From Pogona vitticeps (Eukaryota; Chordata; Lepidosauria; Squamata; Agamidae), in NCBI RefSeq assembly GCF_051106095.1, contig NC_135786.1, positions 19,671,501-19,735,500 of the forward strand: 64,000 nt of DNA, read 5' to 3'. Position 1 is the stretch's first letter. Each line of letters starts with the position of its first letter. This document shows positions 53,436-64,000 of this stretch, one piece after another. The notes below the pieces were generated by a model, which was not told the origin of the DNA, searched no databases, and saw only the letters and a list, made by a program, of their open reading frames with translations. Position numbers and translations under genes: made by a program.

Positions 53436-53661
53436 AGTCTGCTGCTTATATACTGCCCCACTCTTGGTGGTTTACTTTTTTAAAAAATTATACAGACTAC
53501 ACATCCCCCCCCCCCATGGAATGGGTACTCATTTTACCGACCTCTGAAGGCTGGAAGGCTGAGTCAGCCTTGACCCAGCTGTCAGATCCGTTGGTATCAA
53601 ATGTTGACTGTGAGCAGAGTTTTGGCTGCAATACTACAGCTTAACCACAGCACCACAGGGT
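53436..53661 (-). mobile_element. tRNA-derived SINE with L2-like tail, copy 2
   Basis: Reverse of the SINE at 14606: gggtactcattttaccgacc, ggaaggctgagtcagccttg and a head ending gctgtagtattgcagcc. It abuts the plus-strand SINE at 53435 tail to tail. Confidence 0.8.
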
Positions 53662-53929
53662 TCAATGAGAGAAGTTGATTGCACATCCTCTGCACAATGG
53701 CATCAAAAAGCCAGTGAAAGCAGGAAGACTGGAAGGCTTTTTTGGGAGGTTTAGGATGTACTTCAGCACTAGAGGCACATTTCACCCCCCTTCATCCATT
53801 CCTGTCTCTTCTTCCTCCTCTCTCCTCCACAGGCTGCCTCCAGCCCACTCTTAGAATCCAGTGTAACCACTTCTGCACCCTCTTTGCTTTTATACTTCAT
53901 GGTCTCCCTCCTTCTAAACAGTGCCTGCA
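53662..53929. other. No recognised feature
   Basis: Nothing recognised between the SINE and the LINE. Confidence 0.35.
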
Positions 53930-55965
53930 AGATCTAGCATTTCCTCTGGTCCAGCTACACCCTAGGCCACTCTATCCTTGATGTTGTTAAATGCCAGATC
54001 TGCTTTAAATAAGGCCCGGTTAAATCCAAGACTTGATTTTGGATGAAATAGCAGGTCTGGCCTGTGTTACTGAGACCTGGGTGGGCACAGAGGGTGGTGT
54101 AGCCCTCTCATTAATTTGCCCACCCGGATATTCCATCCAACACCAAGGTAGACTGGAGGGTCGGGGAGGGGGAGTTCCCATTATTTATAAAAACACCTTA
54201 GAGGTTGTCAGGCTGTCTGCCTTGAGCATCCCAGGCTTGGAGGCCCTTCACGTGTTGATGGATTTGGGATGGTGCTGGTTTACCGGACTTCATCTCAGCA
54301 ACAGCACTGAGGTCCCCCAGATTAATTGTCCTGGGTGACTCCATGCTGAGGCTGCGGCCACTGGACCAGCTCTTGAGTACTTGGAAACCATGGTTTCCTT
54401 GGACATGTCCCAGTTTGTCAAAGGTCCCACCCACGTGGCGGGTCACACATTAGACCTGGTATTCTGAACAGGTCAGGGAGAGAGTGGACCGATGGTGACT
54501 GACATGGTATCAGTCCCCTTGTCATGGTCAGACCACCACCTAATAAAATGTAACCTCCCAGTGGCACTCCCCCCCCCACCAGAGGGAGCAGGGATCCATT
54601 AACATGGTCTGCCCCCACAGGCTATTGGATCCTGTAGGTTTTCCAAGATGCAATTCAGGGGATATCGGCCGATCTTGTTGGCGTTCCTGTCGAAACTCTA
54701 GTGGATGAATGGTATGCAGCAGCCACCAGGGCGCCTGACAGGACCACTCCTCTACGCCCCCTCCACTCTTGACCCCGGCCAGCTGGCTGGCATAACCAAT
54801 AGCTGTGGAGGATGAAGCGTAATAGGAGGGCATTTGGAGACAGGCCCCGATGGTAGCTAACTTAAATGCCGCTAAAATTGCATCAAATATTTATTTAGCC
54901 AAAGTGAAGGCTATAAGAAAATTCTACTTCACTTGCCAGATAAGTGAAGCTCAGGACCATCAAGAGGAACTGTTCTGCATTGTATGTGATTTATCAGATA
55001 TTGGTCACAGTGACAGGCCTCCCAGTAGCATCTCCTGTGACGAATTTGAACTTTCTTTAAACAAAAAGTGGAGGCATCCACCAGGACCTAGATATCTCCT
55101 CTTTATCAGTGGATTGAGTGGAGATGTCCAGAACATCGCCTGGCCCTGGAATTTTAACACAATTTCAGCCCGTGATGTCAGTTGAGGTTGACAGGGTCTT
55201 TGATTGCTACAGGGCCACCACCTCCTCACTAGATCCTTGCCCGGCCTGGCTCTTGAAAGCGGCCAGGCCGATAACAACTGAGTGGGCGGTGGCTATTATT
55301 TATGGGTCTTTCGTTGAGGGCAGTGTCCCCCTTGCTGTCAAGGAGACACTCATTAGGCCTATCCAGGAAAAAAAACACCAATCGGCGGCTGATAATATTA
55401 ACAACTATCGTCCAATCGCCAGTTATAAGGCCCTAAATGGTTTGGGACCTCAATATCTGGCCGAGCACCTCCTTCCAGTTAGATCTGCCCACCCTATAAG
55501 ATCATCACAAGCAGGGCGGCTGAAAGTTCTGACCCTGAGAGAGGCCCGTAAAACAACCACTAGAAATCGGGCCTTCTGGGTGGTAGCACCACAATTATGG
55601 AACTCTCTTCCACCCGAAATCCGCCCACTGGACACATTCAAAAAGCTACTAAAAACCTACCTATTTAGACAGGCCTTCCCTGAACAAACTATACTCTGAT
55701 ACAATAGTGTCCAATAATATAACTTCTATCATACTGCCATACTCCATGTTTTTATTTTTCTACCCTTTTAATTATATTTATTGTATCATAATTTTAATGT
55801 CACTTCACTTTATTTTTGATTTTCACCCCTATGTATTAATGTTGATATTTGCTATTTTGTTACTCTGATGTTTTTTGTTATTTGTTGTAAACTGCCCAGA
55901 GTGGCCTTGGTTGCCTGATGGGCGGTATATAAATCAAATAAATAATAAAATAATAATAATAGGCC
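53930..55965 (+). mobile_element. L2-type LINE with most of RT missing
   Basis: The endonuclease region is recognisable in pieces: IAGLACVTETWVGTEGGVAL, GRLEGRGGGVPIIYKNTL, GPTHVAGHTLDLVF and SWSDHHLI, the last being the conserved catalytic end of the APE-type endonuclease. The linker to RT follows (54850-55185). At about 55415-55425 the early RT motif NNYRPIAS runs straight into YKALNGLGPQYLAEHLLP of the C-terminus, so essentially the whole RT catalytic domain is deleted. The C-terminus (NRAFWVVAPQLWNSLPPEIR, 55118-55699 frame) and a 3' UTR with gtaaactgcccagagtggcc and (aata)n close the copy. Several stops and frameshifts occur in the endonuclease part. Dead copy. Confidence 0.85.
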
Positions 55966-57364
55966 ACATCTATGTCAAGACTTCCCAAACATTCTGTGGC
56001 CCCAAAGTTGTCAGCCTCCACTGATGACCCTGAAATATGTTTTTTTCCCCACTGCCTGCAGTCCCACTGGTTTCTTCCAGGGATGGAGCGGGGCAGACTT
56101 ACCAGGGTGCATCAGTGTTGATGGTACGAGGTTAGACCCAGCCCTGGGTCCAACAGATGGATATGCCAAGTCTCTTAAAACCGTCGTAGCCTTTGCTGGG
56201 GAAAGAAGAGCCTCTGAAGACAGATCTGGAAGGAGAAAGCTGCAAGCAATAAATGGTTAAATACCCTCTTTTTGATTCACGAATGTCTGCAAATCAGATT
56301 TTTTTTCCTCCAAGACTGCTTCATAGAGCAAAATCAGTGCCTGAAGTTTGAGTAGAGAACGTGGTCACAGGGCATGGAGTTTCAGCCCAAGCTTGGAGAC
56401 CTACAGGCTCTTTGCCCAACTGCTTGTTGGCTCTGCAGGATTTAAATAGCTTGTAGCATGCCTCGTTTTCTTTCACCATCAGTATCTAATGCTGCTTTTT
56501 TTTCCAAAGCCATTTCAGTTATGTGATTTTCTTATCTATATACCTCTGAGAGTGCCTTTACAAGACTTTATAAACAGCTGCTAAGTTTTATCAGCCTGTC
56601 ATTTGGGTTTTCATTATGCTAGATAACAATCTCACTCATATCTTATAAGCAGATATAATGTGATTGTTTTGTAAAGACAGGGAGAAAAGGAAGAAGGAGG
56701 GGGCAGAAAGAAAAGGAAATCAAGCCAACACTGTCCTTTGCGTCATCATCTGTAACCTCGACAATGTCAGCGCGGTAAGCGCTGTCTTTTCTTCCTCCTG
56801 AAATCCCAGGGAAAAATTATCGCTTTCATTATTTCTGTACTTGATGATTTACCCTTTTATTTATTTATTTCTCCCTCCGCACGCACACTCCGATTTCTCC
56901 CAGCAGTGTCTGTTTGTGCTGGGGCTTCTTATCTAGAATGTGGCAATATCTGGTCCCAGCGTTGCTTTAGCCCTGACTGCTCTGTGTAAGCACACACAGA
57001 TGGAATGAGAAGAAGGGATGAGAGGCGATTGTCAACAGTTCTTCCTTTTGCATATGGATAGCTATTACTCATGTAATTTGACAGTTCCTGACTCTTAGCT
57101 GTATAATGGCCACAAAATGGTAAGAAATTCAACAGCCCGACTTCTGTCTTACTTCAAGATAAGCTTATCAACTATAGCCTGAATCCCTGTAGTTTATGAG
57201 CTGAAAACTAGTGTCATGTTGAACTACTCTTTCAGTACTTAAGTTTTGACTCTTCCTTTCTTTGCATATATGTATATGTGTATATACATACATTTGTGTA
57301 TACACACATGCCTATGTGTTTAATTATTTTTTCAGTGTGATATTTATACCATCTTTTAAAATCT
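55966..57364. other. No gene recognised; 56440-57130 a candidate conserved non-coding element
   Basis: 56440-57130 is repeat-free and compositionally even, with strings such as ttttatcagcctgtcatttg, gctagataacaatctcactc, gcgcggtaagcgctgtc (a short palindrome) and caatatctggtcccagcg. It has the look of a conserved regulatory element. No exon signature is seen. Confidence 0.3.
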
Positions 57365-57450
57365 CTTGCTTTATCTGCTGTGAACTACCCTATAGGGAGA
57401 AAGGCAGTATATACTGTAAATAATATCAATCAATAAATAAAATAAATATA
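57365..57450 (+). repeat. LINE tail (L2-type)
   Basis: gtgaactaccctatagggag and aaaggcagtatatactgtaa with (aata)n resemble L2-group 3' ends. Confidence 0.55.
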
Positions 57451-57497
57451 AGAGTGTCTAATAAACCAAAGTTTGTTTGTGTGTTTAAGTACACCCA

Positions 57498-57500
<3 letters not shown>

Positions 57501-57574
<74 letters not shown>

Positions 57575-57577
57575 TTG
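57501..57577. repeat. (TG)n(AG)n compound microsatellite
   Basis: About sixteen TG units, ten AG units, then agagac repeats. Confidence 0.95.
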
Positions 57578-57582
57578 TTCTT

Positions 57583-57935
57583 CAAAAAATTCTCCAGTTT
57601 ATGAATGTGCGATATTGTGCTTCTACATCCACAGTTCAAAATATCCTGGAAATGGCCAAATATTGCTGCACAAAAGCATGTCCGCATTGCCAGCAGGAAA
57701 AAGGATGCCAGCCTTGACATAGTAAAAGGCAACCTGAATGTTGGCAACACCAATGGCAGCAGTCAGGATGGTCTACAAGATACCCTCTTATGCTCACTAC
57801 CATTCACAGAATGACATCAAGCAAGGGAAATTCCCAGAAGCTAATTTTCTTCAGTTGATCACTTCTCACCCAATCATGGAGCAATTCTCAGGGCTGTTTT
57901 TTTTTACAAGTGTGAATAGTACTGGAAACTGAGTC
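57583..57935 (+). repeat. Unclassified interspersed repeat R1, copy 2
   Basis: Counterpart of 21270-21640; see there. cgatattgtg, aaatattgctgcaca, cattgccagcaggaaaaagg and cttgacatagtaaaa are shared. Confidence 0.65.
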
Positions 57936-58135
57936 ATGGCAACTGGACTTCTTTGTTGTTAGGGTGAAATGTTTCATTACTCATCCAAGTAGTTTCTTCA
58001 GTCTGAGGAGAGTTGGTAGGAGATGCCTGATACATCCTCCACATTGGTTTCACTTCTCTCTGGTCTGAATAGGAATGTTAGAAGGACAAAGGACTGAGGG
58101 TGAGGGATAATCCCACTTCTCCAGTCCTTCTCTAC
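57936..58135 (-). mobile_element. Penelope-like tail, second family
   Basis: The minus strand reads gactgaagaaactacttgga and tgagtaatgaaacatttcac. CTGAAGA (58003-57997), a hairpin around tggat, then GAAAC. This is close to a repeat common in fish and reptiles that is usually assigned to Penelope/Poseidon-like elements. The box order equals that of the 8868 and 27340 copies although the hairpin sequence differs. Confidence 0.5.
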
Positions 58136-58155
58136 CCATTGTCATGGGTTATCAA

Positions 58156-58654
58156 TGTGACAACCCCAGACCTACTGGGATATACCACACTTTAACTAAG
58201 CTGCCACCAACCATTCCCTATAAGGAGTCACACAGACCAGGAATGGATTTTTAACAAACAAAGGAATAAGGTTTATTTAAATAACACACAGGGAAAATAA
58301 AATGATCAAGTGAATAAGATACAGTAACGTGGCTTAGTCTCAATCATACATACACCAGTTTGGTTCACACAGAACACCTTTAAATAAAGCACAGACCCTG
58401 AACCTATCAGTTCTGGCTACCCATAAAGACACCTGAACCTATCAGGTAGGTACTGACTGACACACAGTAGTACCCTGTCTGACACACAGACTCCCACACC
58501 AGCTTCTTCTCTCAGCTCTACTTCTTCTTCACACACGCTCCACATATATATACAGTACAGCCCCTCCTCCTGATGTCCCGCCTTCCACTCCCCATAGGAT
58601 GGAACTTTCCCTCCAACCCATGACAGACAGGTAACATCAGTGCTGTATGTAACA
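58156..58654 (-). mobile_element. Solo LTR of a gypsy-type element, copy 2
   Basis: About 499 bp from tgtgacaacc to tgtaaca, clearly the same family as 22406-22885 (shared gacctactgg, tgacacacagactcc, gatgtcccgccttccactcc). It has the same minus-strand TATA (from atatatatacagtac) and AATAAACC (from ggtttatt). The 5-bp flanks atcaa and gtcag do not match, so the target duplication has decayed or the ends differ. Confidence 0.82.
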
Positions 58655-58834
58655 GTCAGCTGTTGTTAACAGTGGTCTTTCTGGTGTGTGTGGCCCTAAT
58701 CTTTCTGGGGAATGGATGAAAGGGCAGCATGATAAATAGAAGACAGATTGTATTTAAGGCCTCCACCCCTGTTGAGTGAGGGATTTTCTATATGCACATG
58801 TATGGCCTTCCTGACCCCTCTCTCAAACCACCTA

Positions 58835-59385
58835 CAGTGGTCCTGACTTATGATCATTTTGAGTAATGACCAGCTCTGGCTGCAAAGCTTTGCTTCGACT
58901 TGTGGCTGGAGCTTCCAATTATGAACACAAAAAGGCAGGGGGAAAAGGCGGGAAGTTCAAATTGCTAACCATTGGTGGTGAAGAGGCTGCTTCTTTCTAG
59001 CTTTTCTTCCAGCAGTCAGAGAGTGTGTGATTAGAGGAGGCGTGGGACTGCCTGGTTTCTGCTTCTGAGTGTGTGTGTGAATGTGTTTTCAGGGAGGTTT
59101 TAGGCTGCCTGGCTTCTGCTTCTGAGTGAGCCTTTTTGTGTTTACAGGGAGGCTCCAGTCCGCCTGGCTTCTGCTTCTGAGTGAATATGTGTGTGTTTGC
59201 AGGGAGGCTCTGAACTGCCTGGTATGGCAAGGTGCTGCTTTTTGCCATCAGCAGGGAACCGATCATCGCAAAGCAAAAAAACCCTATTTAGATCATTGTT
59301 TTGCGATCGCAATTGTGATCGCAAAAAGATTGTCGTACAGTGATTTCGTCGTAATGTGGGGCAATCGTTAAGCGAGGCACCACTG
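58835..59385. mobile_element. Tigger/pogo-like MITE, copy 3, with internal tandem array
   Basis: Ends CAGTGGTCCTGACTTATGAT and TTAAGCGAGGCACCACTG, with TA on each side (58833-58834, 59386-59387). Longer than its relatives because of a tandem array at 59040-59225. Confidence 0.78.
59040..59225. repeat. Minisatellite, about 58-bp unit, three-plus copies
   Basis: Units share ctgcctggcttctgcttctg followed by agtg, a GT-rich stretch and cagggaggct. Inside the MITE at 58835-59385. Confidence 0.8.
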
Positions 59386-59387
59386 TA

Positions 59388-60288
59388 TCCTGTAGTCCAA
59401 TGTCAAAGGTATAATGATTTATTTGGACTGCCCCCATTTTTAGAATTGCTTTGTAGAAGGTTGACTTGCTCCACTGTATCATAACATAGCTGCACTACTG
59501 TGCAAGTTGTAACAGCAATTTGTTCTTTTGCCTTTGAAGTTTGAGTGTCATTCCCTTTCATGTCAGGACCTTTTAGGTTGTGGCACCATGGCTATGGAAT
59601 GCTTTCCTGAAGAAGGCTGGCTGAGATGGCTTTGCTGGTGGTCTTCCCGTGTTGGAAATTTGCAGCCTTTGTGTACAATATTTGTATTGTGACTGATGTT
59701 TTCTTTCATATGCTGTCTGGCAATTCTTTCGAATGCAATATGGTTTGAGTGTGTGAAGAATCACTAACTCCGAATTCTCAGCACCTTAGTATAAAATTTC
59801 AAAGATCCTTTTGAGGGGCCATGGCATTTAACTAGACGTGTTCTCCAACAGGGTGGGGTGGGGGTTGTCATGTGTGCAGTGAGATGTTTTCATGACCTAG
59901 GGGTGCTGTGTGTCTTTTTTAAATATAAAAAAGGTGGGACACAGGTGTGTATGCATAACTACAGAAATAACCAAACTACAGTATAGCCTACTGATTGCTT
60001 TATTCGTTTAATTGTATAATGCATTTTATCCTAAAATCTCCAAATATAAAGGAAAATTTTAAAAAATCACCAGTGAAATATCAAAAGTTGGCTTTGGTGT
60101 TCTGAGAAGACCTCTCCATCTAGTGAGAACCAATCATGAGAGCCAAATATGTTCACTCTAGTGGCCAATCTTCACTTCTCATTAGGGTTGCGTGTCAATT
60201 TGCCAGAATGTAATATGGCTTACTCAGAGTAAACCTGCACAGGATCAGGCTGGATGATTTGTTAACATTTTTCCTTATTCTGTTTGTT
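59388..60288. other. No recognised feature
   Basis: About 900 bp; ttactcagagtaaacctgca near 60219 is a common reptile repeat scrap. Nothing else recognised. Confidence 0.4.
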
Positions 60289-61170
60289 GTTGTTGTTTAG
60301 TCGTTGTGTCCGACTCTTTGTGATCCCATAGACCTGTGGTTCTTAACCTTGGTTACTCAGGTGTTTTTGAACTGCAACTCCCAGAAACCCCAGCCAGCAC
60401 AGCTGGTGGTGAAGGCTTCTGGGAGTTGCAGTCCAAAAACACCTGAGTAACCCAAGGTTAAGAAGCACTGCCACAGACCAAAGCATGCCAGGCCCTCCTG
60501 TCTTCCACTGCCTCCTGGAGTTTGGTCAAATTTATCTTGGTCGCTTGGTGACACTGTCCATCCATCTCATCCTCTGTCATCCCCTTCTCCTCTTGCCTTC
60601 ACACTTTCCCAACATCAGGGTCTTTTCCAGGAAGTCTTCTCTTCTTATGAGATGGCCAAAGTATTGGAGCCTCAGCTTCAGGATCTGTCCTTCCAGTGAG
60701 CACTCAGGGTTGATTTCCTTCAAAATGTATAGGTTTGTTCTCCTTGCAGTCCAGGGACTCTCAAGAGCCTCTTCCAGCACCACGATTCAAAAGCATCAAT
60801 TCTTCGGTGGTCAGCCTTCTTTATGGTACAGCTCTCACTTCCATACATCGCTACTGGAAAAACCATAGCTTTGACTATGCGGACCTTTGTTGCCAAGCTG
60901 ATGTCTCTGCTTTTCAAGATGCTGTCTAGGTTTATCATCACTTTCCTCCCAAGGAGCAGGTGTCTTTTGATTTCATGGCTGCTGTCACCATCTGCAGTGA
61001 TCATGGAGCCCAAGAAAGTAAAATCTGTCACGCCTCCATATCTTCCCCTTCTATTTGCCAGGAGGTGATGGGACCAGTGGCCATGATCTTAGTTTTTTTG
61101 ATGTTGACCATTTTTGTCTCTCTCCTCTTTCATCCTCATTAAGAGGTTCTTTAATTCCTCCTCACTTTCT
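60289..61170 (-). mobile_element. Bov-B LINE 3' part, interrupted by a hAT MITE
   Basis: The minus strand encodes TDFTFLGSMITADGDSSHEI, KRHLLLGRKVMINLDSILKS, RDISLATKVRIVKAMVFPVA and HRRIDAFESWCWKRLLRVPG (frame 60720-61031), then further C-terminal sequence and the short Bov-B 3' end with (GTT)n on the plus strand at 60283-60296. RT catalytic boxes are absent (5'-truncated). A 137-bp hAT MITE splits the 3' end. Related to 7133-8262. Confidence 0.9.
60334..60470. mobile_element. hAT MITE (CAGTGGTTCTTAACC type) inside Bov-B
   Basis: 137-bp hairpin, almost the same as 44830-44965. Flanks ccatagac (60326-60333) and ccacagac (60471-60478) are an 8-bp duplication with one difference, both made of Bov-B sequence. 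This proves the order of insertion. Confidence 0.92.
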
Positions 61171-62819
61171 GCCATTTTTCCTGCTTTTTTTTTCGTATGG
61201 CAGAAATGTAGCTCCAAGACACCATAAACCAGGTTTTTTTCCCCTGGGAATCCTTAGGCTACCTCCCTAATCCTCAATTTCAATTAAAATGAAGCCTTAG
61301 ATATGTGCCATTGATCTGTTTGTGCCAGGCTGTCATACATAGTGTACCTTTGGCTCTCCTCTTTCTGTTGTTCCAACTCTCCAGAACTCTTATGTAGTTA
61401 AACTACAACTAGAAGTCCCATGTTGCAGGTGTATGCCTTGTATTTGTGTCATTCAACAGAACCATGCAAAGGCATAGCTCTAGTTAATGAAATAAAAAGA
61501 TATTGTCTAAGTTTTTTTTTACAAATACACACACAGACACACACACACACACCAATCTGGCTGGCAAGATACTAGTTCCACAGCTTTGTAAATACATAAA
61601 CACAAAGCTATTATAGTGGCTGCTTTTCAACAAATGTGAATGGTACTGAACAGAAGAGGGTGTCCACACACACACACACACACACACAATTGAATACTGT
61701 ATATCTGTGCAATAACATTCTAACAATGTTTTACTGGCTTGAGTGAAGGGCTCGCAGTTCTGCAACATGCCATTCCCTGAGCTTTTTAGTAGCAAAACAT
61801 GAGACTGGGAGACATCTCATTGCTATATCAAAGGGGAAGGACCTTTTAATGTCACAGTGGTGGATCTTTTCGAGTTTTTTTACAGGTAAGTCTAACAAGA
61901 GTTGGGAAGTAAGCAAACACTTTTGCATCAAGCCGGCGATCCCTAGCACTGCCAGGGACAAATGAGGAATGCCTAAGATTTATGGATATTTCATGCACAA
62001 AAATGGAACTACCCCTTCCTCCAGCACTACCTCTTGAATTTTGTCTTCCACTTAGAGATCCAAAACAGCCCAGCAGCTGTTGGGGACTTAAACTGATGGC
62101 CTTGGCCATTTCTGTCAAGTCCCATGGCCCTTCCAGAGGATCTGGGGAATTACAGACTGAGGTGCTGAGAATTCTGAATTAGCAATTCTCCTCCCAAGTA
62201 TGATTTGGAAAGTTCCTGTGGAAGAAAAAGGAGTTGCTATTAGAACAAAATGCCTCCAATATAGATGATAACTTGGAGCATTTTTTTCTTCAGCTAAAAG
62301 AGCACCTCACAATAAGAAATGCTAAAACCAATTAATAAAACCGTAATAATAAAAGCCAAATGGGTATCTTCCACATGTTTCAGGCTATAGTTCTCTATGC
62401 AGCGAAAATAACAGTGGACTCCCTGTTTTCTTCTGTCTCCAGGAATAATCCCCAGGACTGGACTAAAATTAAGAGGGAGCACCCCTGAAACTTTGTGGGG
62501 TGCAGGGAAGAATCCACGAGTTCATCTCTGTTCAATGCCTTCGACAAGAATGCGCAGGAGGAGGGGGTATCAAGACATCACAAAGCAAAACAAAAAGCTG
62601 CACAAAACTCTTATCAATAATATATTCCTATCTCCTTGTTTGAATTATTTTAGTTGATTCACAGGAAAAGGCCTCTTGAGATGCACACCTCATTTTTATG
62701 CGTGCCCCAGGGGGACGGGAGTTGTATTACTCTGAAGTTACCTTTATACTGGCAGGCACAGGCGACAACTAGCCCCAAGCCGCAAGGGAGTTCTGGAATT
62801 TAAACTTGTTAGGTGCTTT
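61171..62819. other. No recognised gene; two (CA)n microsatellites
   Basis: (CA)n tracts lie at about 61527-61552 and 61663-61688; acaaatgtgaatggtactga near 61629 resembles the end of repeat R1. No coding motif is seen in the short frames. Confidence 0.4.
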
Positions 62820-63139
62820 GCTTAATACAGCTGAGCTGGAATTTATGCTGGTATTGAAGTTTTCAGAGCTAGGCTATGCTCTTTGGAATGGAATTTCACA
62901 CTAATGAGCCTTTTTTTAAAGAAAAATGTCTGGAAGCAGATTTCAAAGAACATTCAATTGTATCGTTTCATTCTGTACAAACAGCAGGAAATGACATACA
63001 CATCCAAGCAGCGCCCTCTACTGGACAAGAGCATGCGCTACAAATGCACTTGCTCAAATTTTGAGACGCAACATTGTGTACGATAGACATGGCTCGTTTG
63101 CATGCTCAAAAATATAGCCAATGGCAAGATATACTTATG
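62820..63139. other. No recognised feature
   Basis: Unique-looking DNA; the overlapping short frames (62876, 62883) are not supported by any motif. Confidence 0.4.
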
Positions 63140-63400
63140 TATGTATGTGAATAATTATAGGCTGCCCTATATCCAAAGATCTCAGGGATTGTTGCTGTTG
63201 TTTAGTTGTGAAGTCGTGGCTGACTCTTCGTGGCCCCATGGATCAGAGCACACCAGGCCCTCCTGTCTTCCACTGCCTCCTGGAGTTGCGTCAAGTTCAT
63301 GTTGGTAGCTTCAGTGATCTCAGGGATGGGTGCTGGCAATAAAACAACAGTACAGATGATTTAAAACAGTGTACACATGGTATGGTGAAACACAACTTCA
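63140..63400 (-). mobile_element. L2-type LINE tail hosting a Bov-B insertion
   Basis: ataggctgccctatatccaa is the minus-strand L2-type tail (compare atatgccgcccacactaccc at 30558). It resumes after the insertion with gcaataaaacaacagtacag. Confidence 0.5.
63190..63315 (-). mobile_element. Short Bov-B LINE 3' end with 12-bp target duplication
   Basis: 126 bp of Bov-B 3' sequence (ggccctcctgtcttccactg, gactcttcgtggccccatgg) flanked by perfect gatctcagggat at 63178-63189 and 63316-63327. A textbook 5'-truncated LINE insertion. Confidence 0.92.
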
Positions 63401-63551
63401 CACTCCTCTCAAACTGTGATTACTGAGCCCCCAAAGATGTTGCAGAGTTTTAAATTTTTGGTTAAAATCTGCTGGCTCCACAGAATAGCTTCAAACAGAG
63501 CAGAATAGCTTCAAACTCCCCAGAGTAGTCCACCCATTTCTCATTAACTGG
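63401..63551. other. No recognised feature
   Basis: Short spacer; a small direct repeat cagaatagcttcaaac occurs twice near 63482-63515. Confidence 0.4.
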
Positions 63552-63553
63552 TA

Positions 63554-63940
63554 CAGTGGTGCCCCGCATAACGGGCGCCCCGTTTAACAACAAATCTGCA
63601 TAGCGAAGATTTTGCGATCGCATTGTGATGTTTTAGGTAGCGAAAAATTGCTTTGCAATGATCGGGAAGCTGTTTCACTTACCGATTTTCGCATAGCGAT
63701 GTTTTTTCTAACAGCTGATCGGCGGTTCCAAAATGGCTGCTGGGTAAAAAAAATGCCCGCCCGCTGTGTTTTTGCGCCCTTTCCTCACTTACCGGGCAGC
63801 GAAAATGGCGGCCGTATGGAGGATTTTCGCTGAACGGTGAGTTTTTTGCCCATATGGGCTTTTTTGTTTCGTGAAGAGACGATTCCACATAGCGACGATT
63901 TTTCCGGAACGGATTATCGTCACAATGCGGGGCACCACTG
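63554..63940. mobile_element. Tigger/pogo-like MITE, copy 4
   Basis: CAGTGGTGCCCCGCATAACG and CACAATGCGGGGCACCACTG ends, TA on both sides (63552-63553, 63941-63942). The interior is rich in gcatagcga and ggcggttccaaaatggc, as in copy 2. No transposase. Confidence 0.9.
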
Positions 63941-64000
63941 TACTGTACTTGTAATGTTTCATTTACTTGCAGATCAACAGCAAACTGACAAACATGACTG

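Noticed and set aside
54540-54833. 97-codon minus-strand gene
   Set aside because: Antisense of the L2-type LINE.
59573-59764. Short minus-strand gene
   Set aside because: No motif; length expected by chance.

Overview
The window looks like intergenic or intronic DNA from a squamate reptile, most likely a lizard. Two Sauria SINEs, three Bov-B (RTE) LINE fragments, CR1 and L2-type LINE ends, Penelope-like tails, hAT and Tigger/pogo-like MITEs and Gmr1-like LTR retrotransposons together point that way. I found no host protein-coding exon, tRNA gene or rRNA gene that I can defend; the long open frames all belong to transposable elements. Species, chromosome and neighbouring genes cannot be read from this sequence.

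Layout. 0.7-4.5 kb: an old, broken Gmr1-like LTR element. 6.4-11.9 kb: L2-type LINE end, Bov-B reverse transcriptase fragment, Penelope-like tail, a second L2 end, a CpG-rich hAT-type element and a Tigger-like MITE. 12.2-14.9 kb: a Sauria SINE and a second tRNA-headed SINE. 15.4-21.2 kb: a young LTR retrotransposon with 1.27-kb LTRs that differ at about two sites by eye, a leader carrying a recurring CTTAGG motif, and one long open frame whose end resembles a much reduced gypsy reverse transcriptase and RNase H. 21.3-35.2 kb: a solo LTR, an unclassified repeat, CR1 and SINE pieces, nested MITEs, an inverted pair of Penelope tails, a second Sauria SINE and L2 and CR1 ends. 35-47.3 kb: the least repeat-dense part, with several A+T-rich, homeobox-site-rich stretches that look like conserved non-coding DNA (judged by style only). 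47.3-52.9 kb: a very young Gmr1-like element on the minus strand, with apparently identical 460-bp LTRs, a 5-bp target duplication and a long gag-pol frame in which integrase precedes reverse transcriptase. 53-64 kb: SINEs, an L2-type LINE lacking most of its RT, microsatellites, a second solo LTR, two more Tigger-like MITEs, and Bov-B fragments (one interrupted by a hAT MITE, one nested in an L2 tail).

The elements fit known partnerships. Bov-B supplies the machinery for Sauria SINEs, and L2 and CR1 share 3' ends with the two tRNA-headed SINE families here. The small palindromic elements depend on absent hAT and pogo transposases. The non-autonomous LTR element at 15-21 kb probably moved with enzymes supplied by a relative. 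The points most worth follow-up are that element and its repeated leader, the young element with Ty1-like domain order, and a shared CTGAAGA-hairpin-GAAA geometry in several Penelope-like tails that recalls hammerhead ribozymes.
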